A stretch of DNA of 5,242 nt from an uncultured Desulfurobacterium sp. GTDB taxonomy: Bacteria > Aquificota > Aquificia > Desulfurobacteriales > Desulfurobacteriaceae. Below the pieces are notes generated by a model. The model ran no database searches. It was not told where the DNA came from and saw only the letters and a list, made by a program, of their open reading frames with translations. The stretch spans positions 1 through 5,242 of the forward strand of contig CAJXJV010000108.1 in the NCBI GenBank assembly GCA_913055135.1, written 5' to 3'. The first letter of the stretch is position 1. Each line of letters begins with the position of its first letter. Shown here in pieces: positions 1 through 5,242 of the stretch. The position numbers and the translations under genes are program-made.

Positions 1-1
1 A

Positions 2-1282
2 AAAGCCGACGTGATGTGTAAGTGGAGTGAAAAACAGTCCGACGGCACGGTAGTAGAAAAACAGAAAAGACTCCAGCTAACCTTTCTCATAGACGTTTAC
101 AGCCGGGACGTAAAATTCGCCCTTGCAGAAAAAGAGAATTCCTACGTTGTAGTTGATAACCTTCTAAGAAAATGGCTTTTAGAGGTTGGAGTTCCAGAGA
201 AAATAGTTACAGACAACGGCTCTGTCTATAAATCTGAACACTTCCAGCAGGTCTGTGAAAGATTCAATATAGAGCTTATTTACTGCCCGCCATACCAACC
301 TCAATACAAGGCTTTTGTAGAGCGGGTCTTTGGAACAATAGCGACTCAACTTTTTGAAGTCCTTCCCGGCTACATTGGACACAACGTAGCAGAAAGGAGA
401 AGGATAGAAGCCAGGAAAAAGTGGGCTAAGAAACTCCTCAGAGACGAAGACTTTGCCCTTGAAATTTACCTATCTCCGGAGGAATTAAGCAAAAAGCTAA
501 ACGAATTTATAGAGAAACGTTACCGCAAAGAAAAGCACTCATTTGGAATCGTAGAACAGTTAATTCTCAACTCTCCTAAGAAACCTGCAAAAATTGAGGA
601 CGAGAGAGTCCTTGACATACTTCTTGCAAGAGCAGTTAAGCGTAAGCTTACGAACAAGGGAATCAGAATCCATAATACTTACTACTACTCTCAAGAGCTT
701 GCCCTTTACCACCAGCAAAATGGCGACTGCACCGTCTATGTCCGTCAGGATCTATCGGATTACAGGGTTCTCTTTGTCTTTGACGAGAAAGGAAACTTCA
801 TTGCAAGAGCTTTTAACCACACTGCTCTTGAAAAAGAGATAAGGGCAGAAATAGCTGTCAAATCTCAAAAGGCTGTTCAAAAACAACTCCGCAAACAGAA
901 AAAACAGATAAAGGAATTTACGAAAACCTTTAGTGCAACTCCTTACGAGGTAGCTGTTACCTCATTTGAGAATGAACCAAATGTAATCACTTTTGACAAA
1001 CGCCAGCAGGAAGAGTTTGAAAACAGAGAAGTTGTAAAAGCTAAGGAAATCATTAAGCAAGTGGAAGAAGCCGAAACTTTAGCAAGAGAAACAGCAGACT
1101 ACCTTGACCCCCTCGAAAGAGCAAGAGTCCTGATAGACCGAATTCAGTCTGGAGAGCCGATAAGCCAGAAAGACTACGAATGGCTCAAAAACTTCTCAAA
1201 AGAAGAGAAATACGAGGAATTCGTCAAAATGGAAGTCTTTCCGGCATTTGAGGAACTTGAAAGCCAGATCAAACTTGCATAG
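2..1282 (+). CDS. Mu/TnsB-type DDE transposase, 5'-partial
   Basis: Transposase of the DDE (RNase H-like integrase core) superfamily, which cuts transposon ends and joins them to target DNA. The frame is open to the left edge, so the GTG at 11 is not a true start. Numbering from that GTG, the codon just before it (8-10, in K-A-D-V) is the likely first catalytic Asp. The second is D68 in VTDNG (212-214) and the Glu is E104 in KAFVERVFG (320-322), giving the classic D(35)E spacing. The motif LIDVYSR (26-32) is typical of the core. A Mu-type C-terminal beta-barrel fits about residues 212-270 (NKGIRIHNTYYYS to FIARAF). A basic, probably helical stretch (272-306) and a charged C-terminal tail follow; in MuA the equivalent region contacts DNA and the MuB ATPase. 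The N-terminal end-binding domains lie outside the window. No MuB/IstB-like ATPase gene follows. Family call is firm; the exact subfamily is not resolved. Confidence 0.9.
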   Translation, partial: KADVMCKWSEKQSDGTVVEKQKRLQLTFLIDVYSRDVKFALAEKENSYVVVDNLLRKWLLEVGVPEKIVTDNGSVYKSEHFQQVCERFNIELIYCPPYQPQYKAFVERVFGTIATQLFEVLPGYIGHNVAERRRIEARKKWAKKLLRDEDFALEIYLSPEELSKKLNEFIEKRYRKEKHSFGIVEQLILNSPKKPAKIEDERVLDILLARAVKRKLTNKGIRIHNTYYYSQELALYHQQNGDCTVYVRQDLSDYRVLFVFDEKGNFIARAFNHTALEKEIRAEIAVKSQKAVQKQLRKQKKQIKEFTKTFSATPYEVAVTSFENEPNVITFDKRQQEEFENREVVKAKEIIKQVEEAETLARETADYLDPLERARVLIDRIQSGEPISQKDYEWLKNFSKEEKYEEFVKMEVFPAFEELESQIKLA

Positions 1283-1349
1283 AGGACATCGCAGAGAGGT
1301 GAGTGAATGATAGTAAACATTAGTTTTTATAACCTCCCCTTGATGTCCT
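1283..1349. repeat. Imperfect inverted repeat just after the transposase stop
   Basis: AGGACATC (1283-1290) is the exact reverse complement of GATGTCCT (1342-1349). Inside it, GAGGT (1296-1300) matches ACCTC (1332-1336). The segment can fold as one long interrupted hairpin starting one base after the transposase stop codon. The distal arm abuts the 3' side of the minus-strand structured RNA. It could be a 3'-UTR hairpin of the transposase transcript, part of the RNA's 3' region, or a terminus mark of a mobile element. There is no U-tract after it on the + strand, so it is not a typical intrinsic terminator. Confidence 0.4.
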
Positions 1350-1352
1350 TCG

Positions 1353-1377
1353 CTCCTCCACACTTTAAGTGGAAGAG
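1353..1377 (-). other. 3'-terminal hairpin of the minus-strand RNA, followed by TCAAG
   Basis: Minus-strand arms CTCTTCCAC and GTGGAGGAG (1369-1377 with 1353-1361) give nine pairs including one G.U, with a seven-base loop TTAAAGT. Nine bases further 3' on the minus strand is TCAAG (+ coordinates 1339-1343). A subterminal hairpin followed by a short tetra- or pentanucleotide cleavage site is the layout of the right end of IS200/IS605 elements; TCAAG is the right-end site of IS608. This is a resemblance only, as no second element end was found. Confidence 0.35.
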
Positions 1378-1378
1378 G

Positions 1379-1427
1379 AAGTACTATCCGTTATCCCCTG
1401 CTTTCGCAGGAGACTCACGGAATACTT
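1379..1427 (-). other. Bulged stem enclosing a GAAA-tetraloop hairpin
   Basis: The outer stem pairs AAGTATTCCG (minus strand of 1418-1427) with 1379-1390, leaving single-base bulges at 1384 and 1386. The inner hairpin is TCTCCTGC-GAAA-GCAGGGGA (minus strand of 1394-1413), eight pairs with one G.U (1411/1396). The loop is a GNRA tetraloop only when read on the minus strand; the + strand would give TTTC. GNRA loops cap stable RNA helices and often dock in tertiary contacts. Confidence 0.6.
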
Positions 1428-1529
1428 TTAAGTCTCCTCCATCCACCAAGAAGTGGACTTCTCAGGAGCAAAGGGAGATTGAGTCAACAGTCCTTGAAAG
1501 GACTCTTCTCGCTGGTAGTCCCCACCCCA

Positions 1530-1577
1530 CACTCACAGGGAATGCACCAGCACTATCGCTAACATTCCCTATGAGCG
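1530..1577 (-). other. Long irregular hairpin (P2) of the minus-strand RNA
   Basis: On the minus strand the arms CGCTCATAGGGAATGT and GCATTCCCTGTGAGTG form 16 consecutive pairs. Three are G.U (1576/1531, 1571/1536, 1562/1545). A two-base bulge (1546-1547) then leads to the apical arms TAGCG and TGCTG (five pairs, two of them G.U) with loop ATAG. On the + strand the same five wobble positions would be C.A mismatches. This is the best single piece of evidence that the transcript runs on the minus strand. Confidence 0.7.
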
Positions 1578-1624
1578 GTCGACTACTACCAGCCAATCCC
1601 GACCTATTCAGTTGTGAAAGACCA

Positions 1625-1652
1625 GTTATCAATTTAGCAGGGATTTTAACAA
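1625..1652 (-). promoter_or_regulatory. Candidate minus-strand promoter for the structured RNA
   Basis: Two overlapping weak options are visible on the minus strand. One is an extended -10, TGTTAAAAT (1643-1651, five of six matches to TATAAT plus the TG), with only a poor -35. The other is TTGTTA (1647-1652), a 16-base spacer and GATAAC (1625-1630), four of six matches in each box. Either would start transcription some 25-55 bases before P1 and toward the RNA. I found no comparably good promoter on the + strand for the hydrogenase operon. Confidence 0.25.
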
Positions 1653-1680
1653 AAACTCAGGAAAAATTGAACAGTTTGTG

Positions 1681-1687
1681 AGGAGGT
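1681..1687 (+). promoter_or_regulatory. Shine-Dalgarno site of echA
   Basis: AGGAGGT ends five bases before the ATG at 1693. This strong match fixes the start of echA and marks the right boundary of the non-coding region. Confidence 0.85.
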
Positions 1688-1692
1688 AGAAG

Positions 1693-3549
1693 ATGGAGCA
1701 AATAGTTGGAGCTCTTATTGTTCTTCCGTGGATTTTTGCGATAGCAGTGTTCCTGTCTCCTAACCACAGACTCAGGCAGATCCTGACTTTTCTATCACTG
1801 CCAGTTTTAACCTATCTTGCCTTTAAAGTCTGGAACAGTAACCTGCCTTTCTTTGTTGAAACACCCCACTGGGTAGAAACAGCTGTAACTGTATTTGATT
1901 ACTTACTTCTCGGTTACTTCCTCTACCAGGGAATTAAATTTAGAAGCTTTCTTGTCTCAGTTCTTGCAGTTGCTCAGCTTTTCCTCCTGACCTGGGTTCT
2001 TCTCATTCTACCCCATTCGGCAACGCCACCAATCTATGTAGATAGACTTACATCCTTTATGTATCTCATAGTTGCGACCGTAGGAACAATTATTTGTATT
2101 TATGCAACCAAGTACATGGAACAGGAAAATCTTGATAGAGAAAATCGTTTCGTGGCAATCCTCCTGTGGTTTTTAGGAGTAATGAACTTTGCGGTTTCTG
2201 TTAACAATATTGAGTGGTTCTTTGCTCTCTTTGAGACGACAACTCTTGCCTCCTACATACTCATCAGGTTCAGGTGGGATGAAATTTCCGTAAAGAATGC
2301 CATAAGAGCTCTCTGGATGAATCAGGTAGGTGGTATTGCCATCCTGATAGGCATTCTTTTCGCAGTTAAGTATTACAACGTTTATAACTTTACAGACATC
2401 TTGAAAATTAATGCTACTGCCATCTCTATGATACCTCTTGGATTCCTTTCTATTTCCGCTCTTGTTAAAGGTGCTCAAATGCCTTTCCACAAGTGGTTAC
2501 TTGGAGCAATGGTCGCACCAACTCCGGTTAGTGCGATTCTTCACTCAGCAACGATGGTAAAAATTGCACCTTATCTGATTCTTAGAATCTCACCAGTAAT
2601 AAAGGGAACTCTCCTCGCGAAGCTTCTCATTACAACAACGGGATTTGTTTTTGTAGCTGCAGGACTTTTAGCTCTTACTCAAGATAACTTTAAGAGAATT
2701 TTAGCTTATTCAACTATTTCTTTGCTTGGGCTGATGATGCTAACTGCAAGTATGGGTAGTTCAGTAGCAATTCTTGCTTCCCTTCTTTTAATCTTCTTCC
2801 ACGCAGTTGTTAAGGCTCTTCTATTCCTTGAAGCTGGAATTATGGAAAAAGAGTTTCATGTTAAGTACATAGAAGAAATGAGAAGGCTTATAGAAAAGGC
2901 TCCTATTACTGTTTTCTTTATTGCACTTGGATTTATGAGTATGACAATTGTTCCTTATGGTATCTTCATCGCCAAGTGGATTACCTTAGAAGAGGCTTCC
3001 AACTTCATTTCTCACGGTGCTTATATCGCTTCAATAATCTTCATTACCATTGGTGGAGTTATACTCACACTGCTTTACTTTAAAGTTATCGGAGTTATTA
3101 GCAGAAAAAGAGGAGAATTTGTAAGCTTTAAGCTTGAGAAATTACCATTTATCTATATGTTTACTACGGGGCTATATGTAATTTCCACCATTGTAGGTTC
3201 TCTCTTTATTGCTCATTTCTCCACAGATTTTGTAAATCTTGTTGTTAAAGACATAACCGGTGAATTCGCAAATATAAAAGCTGAAAGTTTAACTCTTATT
3301 ACTCCTGTGTCTCAAATTTACGACTGGCAAATCCTGGGAGCTATTATTCTCCTCATGATAGTTCCTGTCTCTGCCTACTTCGTTTACTTTAAAGCAGACA
3401 GGGTTTATGAATATACCTGTGGAGAGAATATTTCACTGAACATTGGAACCTATAACTTTTCCTGCATATCCAAAATAGAGCCTTTCATAGAAACTATTGC
3501 TGTTGCTCTCTTTGTTCTTACTCTTGTTCTGGGAGGTGGTTTAGTATGA
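1693..3549 (+). CDS. echA: Ech-type hydrogenase membrane subunit A (NuoL/HyfB-like ion transporter)
   Basis: Large integral membrane subunit of a group 4 energy-converting NiFe hydrogenase, of the NuoL/M/N (Mrp antiporter-like) family. It moves H+ or Na+ across the inner membrane, coupled to electron flow between ferredoxin and protons. The 618 residues are almost entirely hydrophobic helices (roughly 15-16). Conserved ion-path residues can be matched to E. coli NuoL: E181 in ALFETTTLASYIL (NuoL E144), K259 in ALVKGAQMPFHKWL (K229), H284 in AILHSATMVK (H254), K334 in DNFKRILAYST, H370 and K374 in FFHAVVKALLFLEAG (H338/K342), and K428 in FIAKW (probably K399). A C-terminal YEYTCGENI segment (572-580) precedes a final helix. 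Its length fits EchA. It heads a four-gene run and its stop overlaps the echB start (ATGA). HyfB or HycC are alternatives, but the gene order favours Ech. Confidence 0.88.
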   Translation: MEQIVGALIVLPWIFAIAVFLSPNHRLRQILTFLSLPVLTYLAFKVWNSNLPFFVETPHWVETAVTVFDYLLLGYFLYQGIKFRSFLVSVLAVAQLFLLTWVLLILPHSATPPIYVDRLTSFMYLIVATVGTIICIYATKYMEQENLDRENRFVAILLWFLGVMNFAVSVNNIEWFFALFETTTLASYILIRFRWDEISVKNAIRALWMNQVGGIAILIGILFAVKYYNVYNFTDILKINATAISMIPLGFLSISALVKGAQMPFHKWLLGAMVAPTPVSAILHSATMVKIAPYLILRISPVIKGTLLAKLLITTTGFVFVAAGLLALTQDNFKRILAYSTISLLGLMMLTASMGSSVAILASLLLIFFHAVVKALLFLEAGIMEKEFHVKYIEEMRRLIEKAPITVFFIALGFMSMTIVPYGIFIAKWITLEEASNFISHGAYIASIIFITIGGVILTLLYFKVIGVISRKRGEFVSFKLEKLPFIYMFTTGLYVISTIVGSLFIAHFSTDFVNLVVKDITGEFANIKAESLTLITPVSQIYDWQILGAIILLMIVPVSAYFVYFKADRVYEYTCGENISLNIGTYNFSCISKIEPFIETIAVALFVLTLVLGGGLV

Positions 3550-4388
3550 GCAAAGAACTTTCAGTGGTTTTGACGCTTCTTTCCCCGTTTATCGGAGGAT
3601 TAGTATACGGTTTTGAGAGAATTGTTAGAGCAAGAATGCAAAACCGCCAGGGTCCTCCTATTCTTCAGCCTTTCTATGACTTCTTCAAGTTGATGGATAA
3701 AAGATCTATCATGATTCACTCATTCCATGCATTCATGGGAATCATGTATCTGATAGGAACCTGGTTTTCTCTTTACGTTCTCCTTTCCGGAGGAGACATT
3801 TTAATTGCTATCTTCTTCCATGTCCTTTCTCTTGCTTTCCTTGTAATAGGTGGTTTTAGTGTAAGGTCTCCATATTCTGTCGTCGGAGCTATGAGAGAGC
3901 TAATCCACATGCTTGCCTATGAGCCTGTTTTTGTTCTTGCTGCTGTAGGACTTTACCTTGTAACAGGTACTTTCCAGGTTTCAGAACTTCTTAAAACAGA
4001 CACTGTTCCCATCTTGACACTTCCTCTTGTATTTATCGCTTTCCTTCTTTCTCTACCTGCCGTTTTGAAAAAATCTCCATTTGATATTGCTGAAGCTCAT
4101 CAGGAAATTATAGGTGGACCTGAAATAGAGTATTCGGGCAAGTTCTACGAAGCTGTATATACAGCCAAGTGGATTGAATACGTTTATGCATTCTTCTTTG
4201 TATTTCTCTTTGCCGGAGGTAACTACTTCCTCGGAGCAGTTTTAGTAGTCCTGTCTTTTTTTATCGTCAACCTTATCGATAATGCAACAGCAAGAGTGAA
4301 TTTCAGGCAAATGGTGTCTTTCCACTGGTACATTCTTATTCCTCTTGTTGTTGTCAATCTTATGCTATTAGCACTCTGGAGGGCTTAA
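3546..4388 (+). CDS. echB: Ech-type hydrogenase membrane subunit B (NuoH/HyfC-like)
   Basis: Membrane subunit of the NuoH/HycD/EchB family that docks the hydrophilic hydrogenase module onto the membrane arm and carries part of the ion path. The 280 residues start with a helix, then the family loop RARMQNRQGPPILQPFYDFFKL (28-49). Also present are GAMRELIHMLAYEP (114-127), with conserved acidic residues E118 and E126, and the signature KKSPFDIAEAHQEIIGGPEIEYSG (175-198) with D180, E183, E187, E193 and E195. NATARVNFRQ (246-255) is the conserved segment before the last helix. About eight membrane helices fit. The ATG shares four bases with the echA stop and has GGAGGTG (3532-3538) seven bases upstream, so translational coupling is likely. 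Length is normal for group 4 hydrogenase subunits and shorter than respiratory NuoH. Confidence 0.9.
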   Translation: MSKELSVVLTLLSPFIGGLVYGFERIVRARMQNRQGPPILQPFYDFFKLMDKRSIMIHSFHAFMGIMYLIGTWFSLYVLLSGGDILIAIFFHVLSLAFLVIGGFSVRSPYSVVGAMRELIHMLAYEPVFVLAAVGLYLVTGTFQVSELLKTDTVPILTLPLVFIAFLLSLPAVLKKSPFDIAEAHQEIIGGPEIEYSGKFYEAVYTAKWIEYVYAFFFVFLFAGGNYFLGAVLVVLSFFIVNLIDNATARVNFRQMVSFHWYILIPLVVVNLMLLALWRA

Positions 4389-4389
4389 G

Positions 4390-4932
4390 ATGAACCTAAA
4401 AAAGTATAGAAAAAAGTCTCCATGGATACTCCACTATAACACAGGAAGTTGTAATGGCTGCGATGTCGAAATTCTGGCGTGTCTTGCTCCAAAGTACGAC
4501 CTTGAAAGATTTGGAGTTTTGAACAGAGGAAATCCAAAGCAGTCAGACATCCTTTTAGTTACTGGTCCAGTAACTAAGAGAGCCAGAGAGAGACTAATAA
4601 GACTTTACATGGAAATGCCTGAACCAAAAGTTGTAGTTGCAGTAGGAGCTTGTGCCTGTACAGGAGGCGTTTTCAGAGGAATGTACAACGTTGAAAACGG
4701 TGTCGATAAGTTTATCCCTGTTGATGTTTACGTTCCGGGATGTGCTGCAAGACCGGAAAACATTATCGATGGTGTTGTTAGAGCTCTTGAGATTTTAGAG
4801 GAGAAGAAAAAAGACCTTCAGCTTACCAGAAAATGTGTTGGTGATATCGAGTACGTTTTAGGAAAACAGCTCAACAGGAGAAAGATTGTTGCTGAAGGTA
4901 TCAGGAGGTGCTATGAAGATAGAAGAGATTAA
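4390..4932 (+). CDS. echC: Ech-type hydrogenase small subunit C (NuoB-like, 4Fe-4S)
   Basis: Electron-transfer small subunit of the NuoB/HycG/EchC family, at the junction of the membrane and catalytic modules. It holds the proximal 4Fe-4S cluster that passes electrons to the NiFe subunit. Likely ligands are C21 and C24 in TGSCNGCDVE, C88 in VGACACTGG and C118 in VPGCAARPENI. The C-x-x-C spacing, rather than the adjacent Cys pair of complex I NuoB, is typical of group 4 hydrogenases. An extra Cys (C90) lies two residues from C88, and C31, C149 and C174 are not expected ligands. The conserved domain ends near residue 140; the remaining 40 residues are a basic tail. The start at 4390 is one base after the echB stop, with GGAGGG (4378-4383) six bases before it. 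The 3' end overlaps the echD start by 20 bases. Confidence 0.92.
   Translation: MNLKKYRKKSPWILHYNTGSCNGCDVEILACLAPKYDLERFGVLNRGNPKQSDILLVTGPVTKRARERLIRLYMEMPEPKVVVAVGACACTGGVFRGMYNVENGVDKFIPVDVYVPGCAARPENIIDGVVRALEILEEKKKDLQLTRKCVGDIEYVLGKQLNRRKIVAEGIRRCYEDRRD
4903..4908 (+). promoter_or_regulatory. Shine-Dalgarno site of echD, inside echC
   Basis: AGGAGG lies within the echC coding sequence four bases before the ATG at 4913. It decides the echD start and implies that echD is translated by ribosomes at or near the end of echC. Confidence 0.75.
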
Positions 4933-5242
4933 AGTTTCTCTCAGAGATGTTAGAAGGGCAATTAAAAATTTTTACAACCCTGAAGAATGGCACTTTGTTA
5001 CTGTAAATGGAACAGACATTGGTGGAAAAGTAGAACTTAAGTGGTTCTTCACCAGATACGGTAAAGAAGAAGTTTTCAAAGTCTTTACTGCCGAAGCAAA
5101 TTATGACGATGAAGTTCCTACTATAACCTACATTGTACCTTCAGCCTGGATATCCGAATGGGAACTTGCAGATCTCTTAGAGCTTAACGTAGAAGGAGCT
5201 AAGGAAGGACTCTTCCTTGATTCAGATAGTCCAAAAGCACCT
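4913..5242 (+). CDS. echD: Ech-type hydrogenase subunit D (NuoC 30-kDa-like), 3'-partial
   Basis: Hydrophilic subunit of the NuoC/complex I 30-kDa family, which packs against the small and large subunits and carries no cofactor. The visible 110 residues begin MKIEEIKVSLRDVRRAI and include beta-strand-like stretches (VELKWFFTRYG, ITYIVPSA). The family signature region follows at about 73-110: YIVPSAWISEWELADLLELNVEG, then LFLDSDSPKAP. It corresponds to the usual PSA-x(n)-EREI-x-DLFG block, but here ERE is EWE and the glycine of DLFG is replaced. The frame is still open at the right edge and most of the protein is probably present, since EchD proteins are short. It is in a different frame from echC and overlaps it by 20 bases. 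The identity rests on the signature plus its position after echC. The catalytic subunit (echE) and the ferredoxin-like subunit (echF) are expected next but are not in the window. Confidence 0.8.
   Translation, partial: MKIEEIKVSLRDVRRAIKNFYNPEEWHFVTVNGTDIGGKVELKWFFTRYGKEEVFKVFTAEANYDDEVPTITYIVPSAWISEWELADLLELNVEGAKEGLFLDSDSPKAP

Larger units (their letters stand above)
1353..1593 (-). ncRNA. Structured non-coding RNA of unknown family, minus strand (paired core)
   Basis: Read 5' to 3' on the minus strand, the helices are: P1, 9 bp (1585-1593 with 1511-1519), closing P2, a 16-bp helix (1562-1577 with 1530-1545) topped by a 5-bp hairpin (1557-1561 with 1548-1552). Next comes a 6-bp hairpin (1499-1504 with 1489-1494), then a two-part stem-loop (1464-1468 with 1434-1438; 1453-1458 with 1441-1446). 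A stem with two bulges follows (1418-1427 with 1379-1390), enclosing a hairpin with GAAA loop (1406-1413 with 1394-1401). The last is a 9-bp hairpin (1369-1377 with 1353-1361). Eight pairs are C.A on the + strand but G.U on the minus strand; I found none of the opposite kind inside these helices. This assigns the RNA to the minus strand. True ends are unknown: the 5' end may reach about 1618-1647 and the 3' end about 1320-1345. It does not look like RNase P RNA, tmRNA, 6S or SRP RNA. An orphan transposon guide RNA is possible. Confidence 0.65.

Noticed and set aside
179..842. Short overlapping open frames within the transposase (179-382 minus, 594-842 plus)
   Set aside because: The transposase frame is clearly coding through its DDE and C-terminal barrel motifs, and these other frames carry no motif or ribosome binding site of note.
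1379..1427. Group II intron domain V-like hairpin, because of the GAAA loop
   Set aside because: It lacks the catalytic AGC triad and the long, nearly perfect 34-base hairpin with a two-base bulge. No intron reverse transcriptase is present.
1394..1430. Resemblance to widespread dispersed hairpin repeats whose core reads like CCTGCTTTCGCAGG, flanked by CGGAATAC-type sequence
   Set aside because: The core does look similar by eye, but here the hairpin is one element of a larger fold with its own enclosing stem. Without other genomic copies, calling it a dispersed repeat is not supported.
1594..1680. Rho-independent terminator or + strand promoter ahead of echA
   Set aside because: AATCCC (1595-1600) and GGGATT (1640-1645) can pair, but there is no compact GC stem with a following T-run. 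The possible -35/-10 pairs on the + strand match the consensus at only about half of positions.
1307..1681. A 124-codon + strand open frame beginning with a plausible Shine-Dalgarno site
   Set aside because: It runs antisense through the nested helices of the minus-strand RNA, is rich in Pro, Ser and Thr with no recognisable fold, and its best-ordered parts (such as LSPAFAG) are just the + strand reading of hairpins. The imperfect pairs favour an RNA on the other strand. A coding role is not excluded but is unlikely.
2173..2490. Minus-strand open frame inside echA
   Set aside because: It lies opposite a strongly conserved membrane protein, and its product has no recognisable features. It is a shadow of echA.

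Overview
The window comes from a bacterium with fairly low GC and gene-dense, tightly spaced coding. It holds the start of an Ech-type (group 4) energy-converting hydrogenase operon. That operon, together with the lysine/glutamate-rich soluble proteins, fits an anaerobic, possibly thermophilic, hydrogen-metabolising organism. A Desulfurobacteriaceae/Aquificota-like host is a guess; no taxonomic marker is present.

Layout: (1) Positions 2-1282 (+) carry a Mu/TnsB-type DDE transposase. Its 5' end lies outside the window, and the first catalytic aspartate sits only three codons inside the left edge. (2) Positions 1283-1692 contain no convincing protein gene. Instead they hold a dense series of nested inverted repeats. 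Polarity can be read from the imperfect pairs: at least eight positions that are C.A mismatches on the + strand become G.U wobbles on the - strand, none go the other way, and one apical loop becomes a GAAA (GNRA) tetraloop only on the - strand. I therefore call a structured non-coding RNA of about 250-300 nt on the - strand. It points toward the transposase and away from the hydrogenase operon. (3) Positions 1693 to the right edge (+) hold four co-directional genes: NuoL-like (echA), NuoH-like (echB), NuoB-like (echC) and the start of NuoC-like (echD). Good Shine-Dalgarno sites and 4- or 20-base overlaps link them, in the order of classical ech operons.

EchA and EchB form the ion-translocating membrane arm, EchC carries the proximal 4Fe-4S cluster, and EchD is a connecting subunit. 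The catalytic NiFe large subunit and the ferredoxin-like subunit would be expected just beyond the right edge.

The most notable object is the minus-strand RNA. Its last hairpin is followed after nine bases by TCAAG, as at the right end of some IS200/IS605 elements, where TnpB guide RNAs end and their guides begin. No tnpB or iscB is present, so an orphan transposon-derived guide RNA is one hypothesis. A stand-alone structured RNA of unknown family is the other.
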